Positions 1-10,394 of a stretch of DNA of 64,000 bases are shown in pieces; the first letter of the stretch is position 1; every line of letters starts with the position of its first letter. A program made the translations under genes and the position numbers. Below the pieces are notes generated by a model, which ran no database searches, was not told where the DNA came from, and saw only the letters and a list, made by a program, of their open reading frames with translations. The DNA lies in contig CM073196.1 in assembly GCA_037042915.1 (NCBI GenBank), positions 1,302,001-1,366,000 on the forward strand. The letters run 5' to 3'. The DNA is from Auricularia sp. M13 (taxonomy: Eukaryota; Basidiomycota; Agaricomycetes; Auriculariales; Auriculariaceae).

Positions 1-1190
1 CCGACGGACGTCCTCCAGCTCCCATTTGTTTGGCGGGCTCTGAGGACACGAGTTCAGTGCTATGCTCATCGTCTAGTTCCCCTTCCTCCAGCTCCGCGAA
101 TCGTGGCCTCTTCCCGAAAGCATTTTGTTGTCGGTTTTCCATAGCGGTCGTGAAGATGCGGCAGCCAGACAAGATGACGCGCAAGTGCTTTATTGATTGC
201 TCCCGGGTATGGGCGCATAAAGGAGGCCAACTTGCGGCCAATCTCTGAGAGGAGGGGAACAGAGTAAGATGCGAAGTAGCGGGGACGAAATAGCGCCGGC
301 TCTTGTGCCGGTGGGCGGCCCCAGACCCTGACGAATTACGACGGAGGTTAGCACGCATTTCCAACTCCGCATTCGCGTCCTGTTGGTACAATTTTCTGGC
401 CTCGAGGCGCATCAGGCTTTGCGCCAGCGACTCGACGCGAGCCAGGAGACCGCTGTTCGCAGGTGCGCCCCGCCTGCTGCACATGATGCTTCTTTAGCGC
501 TGAGCAGGCTAAAGGCCCAGAGTGTCGCGCCCAACCGAACACATAAACCGCGGATATAGCCAGTCCGACGCCGTATTCGCTTCGCTCGGCAATTTATCCG
601 ACGTGGGCCCTGTAGATTCTGCGTGCTCGCTGGTGAGCCCGAAACCTTCCAGGCGTCCTCGAACTCATTTGCATTGCCAGCGACCGTTAGCAGCATCCAC
701 AGTCCTTGCATAGTCTGGCGGACGCGTCTTTGCAGACAGGCGCGCAGCTTCCTACCGGTAGTATCCCGATCGTCCTGCTAGTTATCCAAGACGTGTCGGG
801 TTTGCGCCCGCGAACTCGCCCGGATTCATACGCGCTTGATCCAGCCATTCTGCTATCCGTCTACTGAGCATGCACGCCCGGCTGTCGCATTACTCGGGCT
901 GTTTGCCAGGAGGGCTTCCTTAGACTTGTTTATGGCGGGTGCACAACCGGTTTCTCTTTCACGTCCCTCGCCCCGTATCGCAGCTCACGCAGCCGACATG
1001 CAGCATTCATTTTACGACATCGCTCTGCCAGTCTAGCCTCGCTGCCCTCGTCGTCCGAGTAACGGCGGGGGCGACACGCGCGACGTCGGATTGTGGACAG
1101 ACAGTTGATCGGAGTGCTTGGGCCACTCGGAATTTCAGGTGTGTGGGCGTAATGGAGCCCATTCTACGATCATCTAATATTCTATACAAC
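1..1190. other. Unassigned intergenic sequence
   Basis: I see no convincing gene here. Frames on both strands are short, overlapping and arginine/serine-rich, without a recognisable family motif. A decayed gene cannot be excluded, because the next kilobase is a clear gene relic. Confidence 0.4.
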
Positions 1191-1194
1191 GGCG

Positions 1195-2230
1195 GTCGCG
1201 TTAGCCACGCCCGCTCCAGCGCCCGCGCCAACGCCGCACCCTATCCCCGCCCGGCAACGCGCCGCCCAACCGGCCGCGTGCCATCGCCAGAACCAGCACA
1301 GACGTCGCCGCGCAAACCGACTCCCTCTCGTCTACACTGCTTTGACCTGCAGACGGTCGACACGCTCGCCAGCGTGACAGCGACGCCGAATCGGAGTCAT
1401 CGAGCAGTAGCCGCGTGCGCCGCTCGTCGCACACCAGCGCCCGTACCACCACGATCCCTAATGCCGATCTCTCTCCGCGTCTCGCCGCCATCCCGCCACC
1501 CGCCCCTGCGCACTCGCAGCGCGACTTCAAGATCTACGAGTTCATCTGGCCGCACCTGATCATGCCGCCGCTGCACCACGTCCGCAAGCGCATTAACCAC
1601 CGCACCATCGAGACCATCGAGCAGGAAGTCCAGCGGCTGCTTGAGGCGGATGCTGCCGCCGACTCGCGTGCTCGAGGGCGTCAATCCCGACCTCTCCGAT
1701 TCGGAGTTCATTCAGCGTGACGACTTCGACCCGCAGACGCCCTGCCCGCGGACGAGGCCGCGAAGACCGTTGGGCGCGCTGCCGCCGAAGAAGACCAACA
1801 GGAAGAAGCTGCGGATGAGGACGACGCTATGGATGCCAAGTTGCAGCCGCATTACGCCGCGCCATGGACGAGGGCTCGTCCGCCGAAGAAGAGGGCGCCG
1901 TGGAAAGCGGGGCGAGGAGCTCACGAATATGCAGACGCAGTCGGTCAGCGAAGCGGGCATCCTGTCCGGGGATGTGCTCGAGTTATGCACAGAGCGCGCC
2001 CCTTCCGACGCCTTCTCGTCCCGCGGGAATCAAGGCTTTGGAGGGACGCTGCTGAGCGAGTGCCGCAATATATTCGTCGACAGCTGCAGGCAAGTGCGCA
2101 GCGTCGTCTTCGTCGCCGCCGAAGGCCCCGGAGCCAGAGGTTCGCGTACCGTCCCCCGAACTCGTTTCTTGGCCCCAATGCACGGGCCCGGTAGCTTGAC
2201 CTGCGAGATTTGCGACGCCGGACTCTAATG
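1195..2230 (+). pseudogene. Relic of TFIID subunit 7 (TAF7) gene
   Basis: In the family, TAF7 is a TFIID subunit that binds TAF1 and carries a conserved central segment followed by a very acidic tail. Seen here: at about 1525-1650 one frame reads a WPH..PPLHHVRKR stretch, followed by a helix containing NHRTIETIEQEVQRLLE. This matches the TAF7 pattern WxHG(I/L)TPPxxxVRKRRFR plus the downstream helix. The next family segment, containing NPDLSDSEF, follows at about 1681-1712 but in another frame. The acidic tail (DEDDAMDA, then a DEG.SAEEEGAVESG stretch) appears in further frames to about 1930. The conserved RRFR after VRKR is missing. No frame spans the locus and the N-terminal TAF7 domain was not found, so this is a frameshifted, 5'-truncated copy. 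A functional TAF7 must lie elsewhere. Confidence 0.6.
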
Positions 2231-2469
2231 CTGTATTTTCCCTCTGATCTCTCTAGCGCTTGTATTTGAGAACATTTGGAAATCTACCCTGATAGCAACA
2301 ATTCATTCAAATTCTGGGCTCTGGCATCAACCGCGATGCTGAGTAGCATACACAAGAAGCCTGGTTTTCATCGTCTGGACAACACAGTTAAAATGAAATC
2401 TACAGCTTGCTCTCAACACCTTCCGATATCTTCGAGACCCGTACAATCCTGCGATGCGACATGTAAGCA

Positions 2470-3567
2470 TACGCGATGAGATGTAGACCTGGGCGCACAA
2501 TTTGCCTGTGTGGCCACCGTTGTAGAGCAGAGAGAGGGCCTTCTGCGCAGTCTTCAGGCCGTCGACCAGGTGGAATCTGCGCTTCAGCTTGCCCCGCGCG
2601 ATCCACTCCTGCGTTTCCTTGATCGCGGGGCAGAAACAGTCAATGTATCAGTCAAACACCAGGAAGCCCACCATGCGCCCGCGCTGGAGATGGGGTTCAG
2701 GTAGCCCGTGAGGCCCTTGGGGTTTGGGGTCGTCTGTGGCGCACGATTTAGCTGCGAAGGCAGGCGTGCAAATCCAGGACGCTCACTATAGGCCGAGATG
2801 TCATCGCACACAACGACCCGCGCGAACTTGTTCATCCGCGTCAGCGCAAAGCTGAGGATGTCGCCGCTGTCGAAGTAGCCGACGTTCTTTATGAAACAAT
2901 CGTAGAAGTCCATGTCCTTGTAGTTCAGCGCCTTCTTGACGCCGAGCTCCTCGTCGAGCCACTTGCACTTGTCTGCAGAGCCGTAGACCTCCAACCCCTT
3001 TGAGGACGCCCAGCTGGCAGACGATTGAGCTAGTGCGCCTGCCGCGCCGGAGACGACAAGCTTCTCGCCGGGCTCGGGCTTGCCGATATCGAGGAGACCG
3101 ACATGCCTGCAGTGCGTGAGCTAGTGTAGTTCCAATATGACGCTCCCGCGTACCAGTGCTGCCAAACGGCCCCAGCAAGTCGAGAAGCTGTCCAGCAGGC
3201 ACTCTGCGGTAATAGGCTGGACAGCCACATGTAAAGAGCGTACTCTCTCAGCTGGAGGAGCTCGTTGACGCACCAAGCCGGCCCTTGACGGTATCGCTAA
3301 CGTTGAGCTTGCTGTCCAAACCTTGATGACACTGCGTGCATGGTCTCGCCGATGGACGGGCGACACGTAGCTGCCCTTGTCGTTGAGCCAGCCGCGTATT
3401 GCGGGGTCGAGGCTGAGGTAGTAGACGGCAGCGAGCGCCTGATGCTCGCCGAGCTCGATGTCGGCTGTGGGCTGCCCCTTCTCGACGCGGAATGTCTCGT
3501 GCGGGATGATATACGCAACAGCGCGCTCGGCTAGAACAATGCCGGTGTAGGTTGCTGGCAGCGACAT
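2470..3567 (-). pseudogene. Relic of NADP-dependent alkenal/prostaglandin reductase-like MDR gene
   Basis: The family (zinc-free medium-chain dehydrogenases such as leukotriene B4 12-hydroxydehydrogenase and CurA) reduces the double bond of alpha,beta-unsaturated aldehydes and ketones with NADPH. Seen on the minus strand: an ATG at 3567 opens the family N-terminus, including the LSLDPAIRGWLND stretch. A glycine-rich GAAGA dinucleotide-fold segment comes next, in another frame near 3030-3060. Then comes the region SADKCKWLDEELGVKKALNY with FALTRMNKFARVV (about 2780-2990), and finally a C-terminal GKLKRRFHLVDGL segment near 2600. The pieces are in order but in at least three frames, and expected segments between them are garbled. 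I read this as a full-length but multiply frameshifted pseudogene. Confidence 0.75.
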
Positions 3568-4477
3568 GTTGTGAGTGACTGAGCGGCGCGTTGGGATTCG
3601 TGGTGTAGTAGAACGCCGGGCAAGAGGAAAATGTGAATGCTCCGGATCACCAGCGAACGTTGGCCCGGTCATGAATGCTACATACGTTGATGATCTGTAG
3701 GTAATCAAGCTGCGTACGGACGAGTAGTGCGCTGGGGTTGGATGAAGCTACTTACCCGTCAAGTTGACCGCGGAGGAAATGTGAAGATTCTGGCACCCAC
3801 GTGCGCTCGTCAACGGCCAACCCGCAAATTTCGGCGCCGCCGGCTTTTCTGGGAGGGTACGGCGTCGGCGATCGACTGCGCAGCGGCAGTGCGCAGAAAC
3901 TTCTCTTGCGTACCACTACAGGCGGCCCACATTCCGCGCGGCACACTCGACGACGAGCTTCCGTTCCCCACCCTCGCGCGCGCGCACAACCCTCTCGGCG
4001 CGTCGCTCGTCATGCACTCGCACATCAGCCGGGGCGATGCCGCGAGGATGCGAGGATGCGAGTCGCGTCGTGGTCACAAGCTGGTCCCAAGTAGGAAAGC
4101 CAGGAATGCCGGGCCGCGACGCCGTATTCGCCTGAGTCTCGCAAGCTCGAACACTTGCCCGCTGGGTGCGCTCAGCGTCGTTTCCAGGCCGCCTTTTGTG
4201 TCCGCAGCTTCAGTGAGACCGAAAATACAGCTTTCGAATGAAAACAGTTTTATGTGGCAAGCCACCTGCCTCCAGCATTTGTTGTGTAAAACTGTGATTG
4301 GCACTTTTGGAACACGAGTGTGATAGATGCATGAATCTCACGATCAAAATTGCTCCCCATGGCATGGGACTTCCTCAAATTACGTTCGGGTTCCTCATTT
4401 TGGTGTTATAATGTAGTACATGCGCGATATCGAGACATTCTACTGCAGTGTTCCCTGGGATTACACACTGCTCGCAA
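3568..4477. other. Intergenic, nothing recognised
   Basis: Spacer between the reductase relic and the end of the F-box gene. Open frames of up to about 200 codons exist on the plus strand (3727-4323), but their composition is Arg/Ser/Ala-rich and no motif or homologous segment is recognisable. The 4200-4470 part is AT-richer and probably holds the 3' end of the F-box transcript. Confidence 0.4.
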
Positions 4478-5992
4478 TTACCAGTTCAGCCAACCCATCC
4501 AAGGCGGGAGAAAGGCAAACGGTAGTACATTCGCTGGCGAGGGAGGTTTCTTCGGGCTACGATGGAACTCCCAGCTATCGTCCTGAACGATTTGCTGCGT
4601 GATAGATCCAAAAGAATGCTTTGCGGAGGATTCCACGAGGGAGATCCTATGAAGAATCACTCTGAGTGACCGTGGCCGCAAGATAGACAATGCGCTCCGT
4701 GTGAATTTCCCCAGTGCGTCCTCCGAGATTTCGATCTTGTCGTAAGGAAGCTCGGGTCGGAGTGTAAGTGAGCCCATGCGAGGGCAGCGCAGGCTCCCCC
4801 AGACCCACATGCCTATCATAGTGTCGGTAGGAGCCCACTCAGAGCTTCTCATATTAAGGATAAGCTTCTCGAGATGAGGAAACTCGAATGACAACCTGCA
4901 CAGCTCCGCAAAAAATGGGAACAGCGACAGGGAGAGAATGGTCACCCTACCGGGAGGCAGAGCTCCCACGAGGAAGCGCGTAGTTAGCATATAGTTGGCG
5001 TTGACGTCTGAAAAATGTCGAATTAGTTTTCTATCTTCGGTGACCATGGTCAATGTGCCAGAGTCCCATTGATGAGTCCCGATGCGGATGTAGAGCTTCT
5101 GATTCGGCATGACACAACGCAGAGCCGTTGCAGACGGAAGCGAAATCGTGAAGTGCAGCGTCAGGATATTGTATACCTGTGGCAGATGAAGCCAAGCTTC
5201 GTCGTGAATTACGAGGTGCTTCAACGACCCGAAGAGGGCGGGCAATGTTGCCGGCCGTCCGACGCACGCAGGTATGAGTAGATCCATGTCGATTGTAGAT
5301 AGGTCCAAATGTTCGATATGCGGTAGCCAGGCAAGCAAGCAGGGCATCCATATCGGATGGCCAGGGCATGCCAATTTGATAACTTTGGGTATGCGCCCAC
5401 CCGGCGGAGAGTCTGGGGCGAGCAAAACGTTCTCCAGGTACAGGCGCTCGAGCGAGGGGTATGCGTGAAAGCCCCTCAGTGCGGGCACATCGCTCGTCTG
5501 CCCTTCGATGATGACTTGCAAGTTTTTCAGCCTTGGGGCTGCGAGTTGGAATAACGGCCAGAATAAGTGAACCGTGTCGCGGCTAATAACGAGCGCTAAC
5601 TCCTCTGCGCGGGCGATGTGCTTTTGCAGGGCGGGGAGAAGAGTGTCCGAGACCATGCTGGAGGGCAGCGTGCATCGCATGGACAACGTGATAACGGAAT
5701 CTTGGCGTTGATTCGCGTTGAGGCGATCGAGGAAAGACGCAAGTTGTCCTGGTCTCAGTTCCTGCTCATCGAACCAATCCGACTCGGGAATGAGCGCGAG
5801 AGAACTCCAGAAGGTTGGATGGTGGCGAGCTGCTATTCTCCACGCTCGGCATACATGCGTACAGTCGAGCAGAGTGTTCAAGTCGACGTCGTCGAAGACG
5901 TTCAGTAGTACATCCGTTGCAAGCGTGGCTCGCATTTCCCGAATGGCTTGGTGAGAGAACGGGGCAAAGTGATGGAATGGGACAAAGACCAT
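4478..5992 (-). CDS. F-box protein with degenerate leucine-rich region
   Basis: Single-exon gene of 504 aa. F-box proteins bind Skp1 through the F-box and present substrates to the SCF ubiquitin ligase. The F-box lies at residues about 20-60: LATDVLLNVFDDVDLNTLLD, then a conserved VCRAWR and the trailing hydrophobic segment ending PTFWSSL. The remainder has spaced leucine-rich stretches such as LKNLQVII, LERLYLENV and LEKLILNM, as in the large agaricomycete F-box/LRR families whose substrates are unknown. The ATG at 5992 is the first in frame. No break is visible, unlike the neighbouring genes to the left. The substrate cannot be inferred. Confidence 0.85.
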   Translation of the reverse strand: MVFVPFHHFAPFSHQAIREMRATLATDVLLNVFDDVDLNTLLDCTHVCRAWRIAARHHPTFWSSLALIPESDWFDEQELRPGQLASFLDRLNANQRQDSVITLSMRCTLPSSMVSDTLLPALQKHIARAEELALVISRDTVHLFWPLFQLAAPRLKNLQVIIEGQTSDVPALRGFHAYPSLERLYLENVLLAPDSPPGGRIPKVIKLACPGHPIWMPCLLAWLPHIEHLDLSTIDMDLLIPACVGRPATLPALFGSLKHLVIHDEAWLHLPQVYNILTLHFTISLPSATALRCVMPNQKLYIRIGTHQWDSGTLTMVTEDRKLIRHFSDVNANYMLTTRFLVGALPPGRVTILSLSLFPFFAELCRLSFEFPHLEKLILNMRSSEWAPTDTMIGMWVWGSLRCPRMGSLTLRPELPYDKIEISEDALGKFTRSALSILRPRSLRVILHRISLVESSAKHSFGSITQQIVQDDSWEFHRSPKKPPSPANVLPFAFLPPWMGWLNW

Positions 5993-6590
5993 GAAATTGC
6001 AGGCGGCATATAAAGAGTTTCGCCAATGTAAGACAGTTCAATGAAACCATGGATCGAGTCAGAGCTGTGCATGAGACTGATAATCCTTGTCGTTACGCGT
6101 TACGCGTTACATGCCTGGTTTGATGCAATTGGTGGCAGACGAAGCTTGGGGAAGTACGACTGGTCACAGGTGAATATGCCTGTCAGCGCAAAACCACACT
6201 TATCGAGAGCTCTGCAGTGGCGTAAGGCGACGTCCTCGAGCAAATAACAGAGCAGAAGGTCACCACTACACGGGGAAGGTGTGCCAAATACACGCCATGA
6301 TCGGCCAAGAGATAGCGACGGCGGCGTGCAGAGTGCGCCTGGAAGCGCAGTTTACCACGGCGGCAGCGGCGACAAGAGGACCCTGGGCAGCGCACTCCTG
6401 CGTCCACGGCGAATATGTGCCTGCGCGTGGCCGACGAAAGAGATGAGTGTGAGGGAAGGCTAGAATAAATGAGTGAGTCTTACCTCATCGCGCAGGCGGG
6501 CGATAGCGGCCAGCAGCAACACAATCCAACGTCCGCGGCGATTGTATGCTACCGCGTCAGGAATGTCAGAGCGAAGAACAGCCAGCATGG
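5993..6590. other. Promoter side of F-box gene and spacer
   Basis: Non-coding spacer between the F-box start and repeat array B. At about 6092-6112 there is a short run of repeated GTTACGC units, too short to be telomeric. No other structure was recognised. Confidence 0.4.
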
Positions 6591-7965
6591 ATTGAGCTTA
6601 CCTGGGGATTGCGGGCGCGCGATGACGGGCAGAGGACCTGTGGGCAGGGCAATCCGTTGTCGGTGGCGATTGTATAACACTGTGCCGGAAGTACGAACAC
6701 GCTGGACGGCGAACACGGCTGAACGGAGCCTACCTGAGCATCGTGGGCCGCGGCGACGAGCAGAGTACGGCGAAGGCATTCCATAGTCGGCGGCCATTAT
6801 ATGCTACTGTGCGGGGGATCTGAGCGTGCGGGACGGCAAGCGCGGCTGAATAGAGCTCACCTGAGGATATCGGCCGTGGCGACGAGCAGAATGCGGCGGG
6901 CGCACAATACGGCGCCCAGCGAGATTGGATGCCACTGCGCGTGAAATGTAAGCGCGACGACGACGAGCGGCTGAATAGAGCTCACCTGAGCATTGCAGGC
7001 CGCTGCGACGAGCAAAATCGCGGGCGCAATTGAATGCCACTGCGCATGAAATGTGAGCGCGCGTGACGCGAGCGCGGCTGAATAGAGCTCACCTGAGCAT
7101 CGCGGGCGCGGGCGACGAGCAGAGTACGGCGAAGGCATTCCATAGTCGGCGGCCATTATATGCTACTGTGCGGGGGATCTGAGCGTGCGGGACGGCAAGC
7201 GCGGCTGAATAGAGCTCACCTGAGGATATCGGCCGCGGGCGACGAGCAGAATGCGGCGGGCGACAATACTGGCGCCCAGCGAGATTGGATGCCACTGCTC
7301 GTGGAATGTGAGCGCGCGTGACGACGAGCGCGGCTGAATAGAGCTCACCTGAGCATTGCAGGCCGCTGCGACGAGCAAAATAGCGGGCGCAATTGTATGC
7401 CACTGTGCGTGAAATGTGAGCGTGCGCGACGCGAGCGCGGCTCAATAGAGCTCACCTGAGCATCGCGGGCGCGGCGACGAGCAGAGTACGGCGGACAATG
7501 CAATCCGCGGACCGCGGCAACGCCACGCTACAGCGCGGGCGATGTGAGCGTGACATGCGGCGAGCACGAGCGGATAGAGCTTACCTGAGCATTGCGGGCC
7601 GCGACGACGAGCAGAATAGTGCGGGCGAACAATGCGGCGCCCGGCGAGTTTGTGTGCCACTGCTCGTGGAATGTGAGCGTGTGACGACGAGCGCGGCTGA
7701 ATGGAGCTCACCCGGGCATCGCGGGCCGCGGCGACGAGCAGAGTACGGCGGACGATGCAATCCTTTGAACGCACGACTGTATGCTACAGCACGCGAAATA
7801 TGAGCACGCTGGACGGCGAACGCTGAACGGAGCTTACCTGAGCATCGTGGGCCGCGGCGACGAGCAGAGTATGGCGGAGAAGGCATTCCATCGTCGGCGG
7901 CGATTGTATGCCACTGCGCGTGGAATGTCAGCGCGGGACGACGGGCGCGGCTGAACTGAGCTCAC
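6590..7965 (-). repeat. Tandem array B, left copy (about 12 units, minus sense)
   Basis: Read on the minus strand, units of about 105-131 bp repeat from 7965 down to about 6600. Each starts with a GTGAGCTC or GTAAGCTC motif (a 5' splice-site-like sequence), then has CGCTCACATT and a CAG about 54 nt later. About 73-75 nt follow that end CGCGATGCTCAG, just before the next GTGAG. Boundary motifs fall near 7965, 7838, 7707, 7580, 7450, 7343, 7215, 7085, 6980, 6855, 6727 and 6600. The last two units are mosaics of other units. Unit lengths are not multiples of three, so a continuous repeat protein is unlikely. Confidence 0.85.
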
Positions 7966-8575
7966 GCAGGCACCGCTGCTCTCGCGCTGGCCGTAAGTCT
8001 TTCGGGGCACGCCGTCATCGCGCTCCGAGCGCCGGTGGGCAGACTCCCGCCGCTTCACGTCGGTCGCCGATACTGCCCGCTTGATGATGCGCGATCCACG
8101 CTGAAAGCCCGCACCGTGGCGCAAGTAGACGTGGACCTGCTGGATCGAGCTCCTGCGGGGCAACGGGATAGGCCTCGACATCCAGAGCCATCGTGGTCGG
8201 CAGCGGCGAATCGTTATCTGGGGAAATAAACGCCGCGCTGGTCGTGTGGGTCGTCGAGGGGCGCGAAATAGCTGTCGTGCAAGTCGTGGGCGAGGTCGTC
8301 AAGAGCGCTTTCAAGGAAAGGACGCAGGCAGCAGTGATCAGGACAGATGGCCAGTGAAGCATCCAGCCGTGAATAGAGCTGCAGGATACTGCGGAGTAGG
8401 CATCGCAGCGGGCCTATGGCCGCCGCTGACGGTCGCGACTTCGCCCAGTTCTTGGCGCGCTCGCAAATGCGTCGGTGTAGGTAGCCGCTTCTTCGTGCAG
8501 ACCGTCCTAGCCAGCCTGTGCACAGCCGGCAATAACGGCCGCACTCGCGCTCCCAATGTGAATGTCCGCGGGCTG
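6740..8575 (-). repeat. Left arm of a large inverted repeat
   Basis: This segment is the near-identical reverse complement of about 17130-18965. Translated blocks of more than 60 and more than 110 codons are identical between the arms, for example minus-strand 8015-8362 against plus-strand 17336-17683. The differences I see are small indels, such as one base near 7997 against 17696 and a six-base insertion near 8555. Homology stops at about 8575, where the two flanks diverge. The loop between the arms is about 8.55 kb. Confidence 0.85.
7966..8191 (-). pseudogene. Histidine acid phosphatase-like N-terminal fragment, left arm
   Basis: Mirror copy of the fragment at 17507-17729. One frame gives ALDVEAYPVAPQEL. 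After a one-base shift another frame gives QQVHVYLRHGAGF. Members of histidine phosphatase clade 2 have a YPVAP..L..EQVHVY.RHGERTPVGVR segment at this place, with the catalytic RHGxRxP. Here the residues after RHG are altered and the frame is broken, so it cannot encode an active enzyme. The fragment runs straight into the first unit of array B. Assignment rests on this single short motif and is moderate. Confidence 0.45.
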
Positions 8576-8825
8576 TGTCTGGTTCGGCTCAGCCCGGAAT
8601 CTTTCGACAAACACACTTCTTGAAGGTTATTTAATGCGCTGCAGGAAAGTCCCTGTCCTCGCTTTATCTTTGTCATGAATCCCACCTCAATCACCAGGTT
8701 CACAACAGTATGTCTCTCCCGTCGTCGGTGGCGTCTACCACTAACTGAAACCGCAGTCACCCGAGCTCCTCCCCAATTCTAATCACTTGCCCCCCGCGCC
8801 AACGAGCTCTCACGATCTCAGTCAC

Positions 8826-9437
8826 ATGAATGGCAGTGAGCTTCGCCCAGCTACCCAACAAGCCTCCTGGGCCCCCACCGGTCGATCTGTCCGCGTCACT
8901 GCTTTTCTCGGCAGGGTTAACACGCCCAATTTGTCCGCTCAGACTCCCCCGTCCTCCAGGAACAGCCCGTTCAGTCCGCTCTCAGAACCTCAATCAGCTC
9001 CACGCTCCGTCGATGACTTCGCGTCGCCGATGGTGTGGTACGTCTACCCCATTGGAGCGGGCCGACGGCCCTATTTCCCTCGCCGGCCCACCGGAAATGG
9101 AATGAGTGATCTCCCGCACCAACCATCCGACTGTGGGAATCCGCATACACGTGTGCCGAGTGCTCAATACAACGTTCGCACCCTGCACAATGGGCCGAGG
9201 GCTCACACAACTAATCCGGCGGTTCTGAACCAGAAGACAGTTCACGAGGATGCCAACTCGTGGTACGATCGTGTCACGAGCGATTCGGAGGAGTCCGGGA
9301 GTGACACCGACCTTGCGTATAAGAGTGATACCGGCAGTGTTGCGGAGGACCGTTCCCGCACCGAAGTCACGCAGGAGGACATACAGGCTGCCTTGATCTT
9401 GTGCCAGTTGCGCAACAGCGATGGTAGCACCCGCTAG
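8826..9437 (+). CDS. Hypothetical acidic, disordered protein
   Basis: Open frame of 203 aa from the first ATG (8826). The N-terminal half is rich in Pro, Ser and Arg, with a short VWYVYPIGAGRRPYFPRR patch. The C-terminal 60 residues are acidic (DSEESGSDTD) and end in a predicted helix, VTQEDIQAALILCQL. I recognise no family. It lies just outside the inverted-repeat arm, with ordinary codon use and no break, so it may be expressed. It could equally be a fortuitous frame in GC-rich DNA. Confidence 0.4.
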   Translation: MNGSELRPATQQASWAPTGRSVRVTAFLGRVNTPNLSAQTPPSSRNSPFSPLSEPQSAPRSVDDFASPMVWYVYPIGAGRRPYFPRRPTGNGMSDLPHQPSDCGNPHTRVPSAQYNVRTLHNGPRAHTTNPAVLNQKTVHEDANSWYDRVTSDSEESGSDTDLAYKSDTGSVAEDRSRTEVTQEDIQAALILCQLRNSDGSTR

Positions 9438-10390
9438 TTCGGATTCAAGTCTCTCATAGAGGGTTAAAGGCGTCGGCGTTATCGGCGTCGAGATTTGACT
9501 TGTATGCGTTTTCGCTTTTGTCCACATCGAATCATACACTTCACAACTAGAAAGCCGACATAACAACGGACTAATGAAGGTTGACTGAGGACACCGAAAG
9601 ATACATTACACCCATCACAGTGCGAAAACAAGGCCACAAGGTTGGAGCGGAGTCAGGGGTACGACCATGGCTGGGAAATTTGAGCAAGGTGAGAAGCAGA
9701 GATGCAGCTAGAATATCAAAGACGAGGTCAAGCTGGGCCGTCTGCGTGAATGGGAGGACAGAGCTCACGGCGTACACGTGAGGGATACTCCATTGAGAAA
9801 CACGATGTGTAGATCCCGATGAGGTGACAAATTACACGGATCGCGACCCTGCATGAGCCCTGCAAGGCTATCTAGATCAAATGGGGATGGAGGTGCGATT
9901 TCCTATCGCGGCGGACGCTGAGGTCACGCTGCGCAATTATCGCGGTTGAGTCCGGGGCGAGCCGAAGTGGATGGAGGCCACGAGACGGCGGGGCCCAGCG
10001 AGCGTGAGCGAGGAAATGCAACGGAGCCCGCAGACTGTCGGGCAAAAGTGCAGTGGGATGGCGAGAAATGGGGAGGAGGAAGCAGGATTTTTTCCCCTGC
10101 GCAGAGGGTGGGCGCTCGCGCTCGTGGAACTGGAAGCAACCGGGAAGCGCCGGTCACGCGTATCCGAGATCCGACCAGGCTCTGAGCTGGCTCATGCTGC
10201 CAGGCTCGAGCCTTGACGATACGACGGCGGATCGATGAGCCATCGGGCCCCTGGACCAGACTGTGCGTACGCTGCTCTACGCGCTGCGCCCGACTGAGCT
10301 GAACCATTGTCCAGAGCATCTAACTGGATCTGATCGCGCCCAGTCGCGCCGGCGCCGCTGCGGACCCGTGGTCGACGACGAGGCGCACAC
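9438..10390. other. Spacer with a possible membrane-protein relic
   Basis: On the minus strand, 9571-9777 encodes a hydrophobic segment (LDLVFDILAASLLLTLLKF, then SHGRTPDS and another hydrophobic stretch). This resembles one loop and helix pair of the multi-pass DUF6533/6534-type membrane proteins common in agaricomycetes, but no start or further exons are visible. The rest (9780-10390) is GC-rich and shows nothing recognisable. Confidence 0.25.
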
Positions 10391-10394
10391 TGCG

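Noticed and set aside
939-1559. 206-codon plus-strand frame
   Set aside because: Low-complexity Arg/Ser/Pro translation; the recognisable TAF7 segment beginning at about 1525 lies in a different frame, so this frame is incidental.
6092-6112. Telomere-like repeat (GTTACGC copies)
   Set aside because: Only about three copies and not the TTAGGG motif expected in basidiomycetes.
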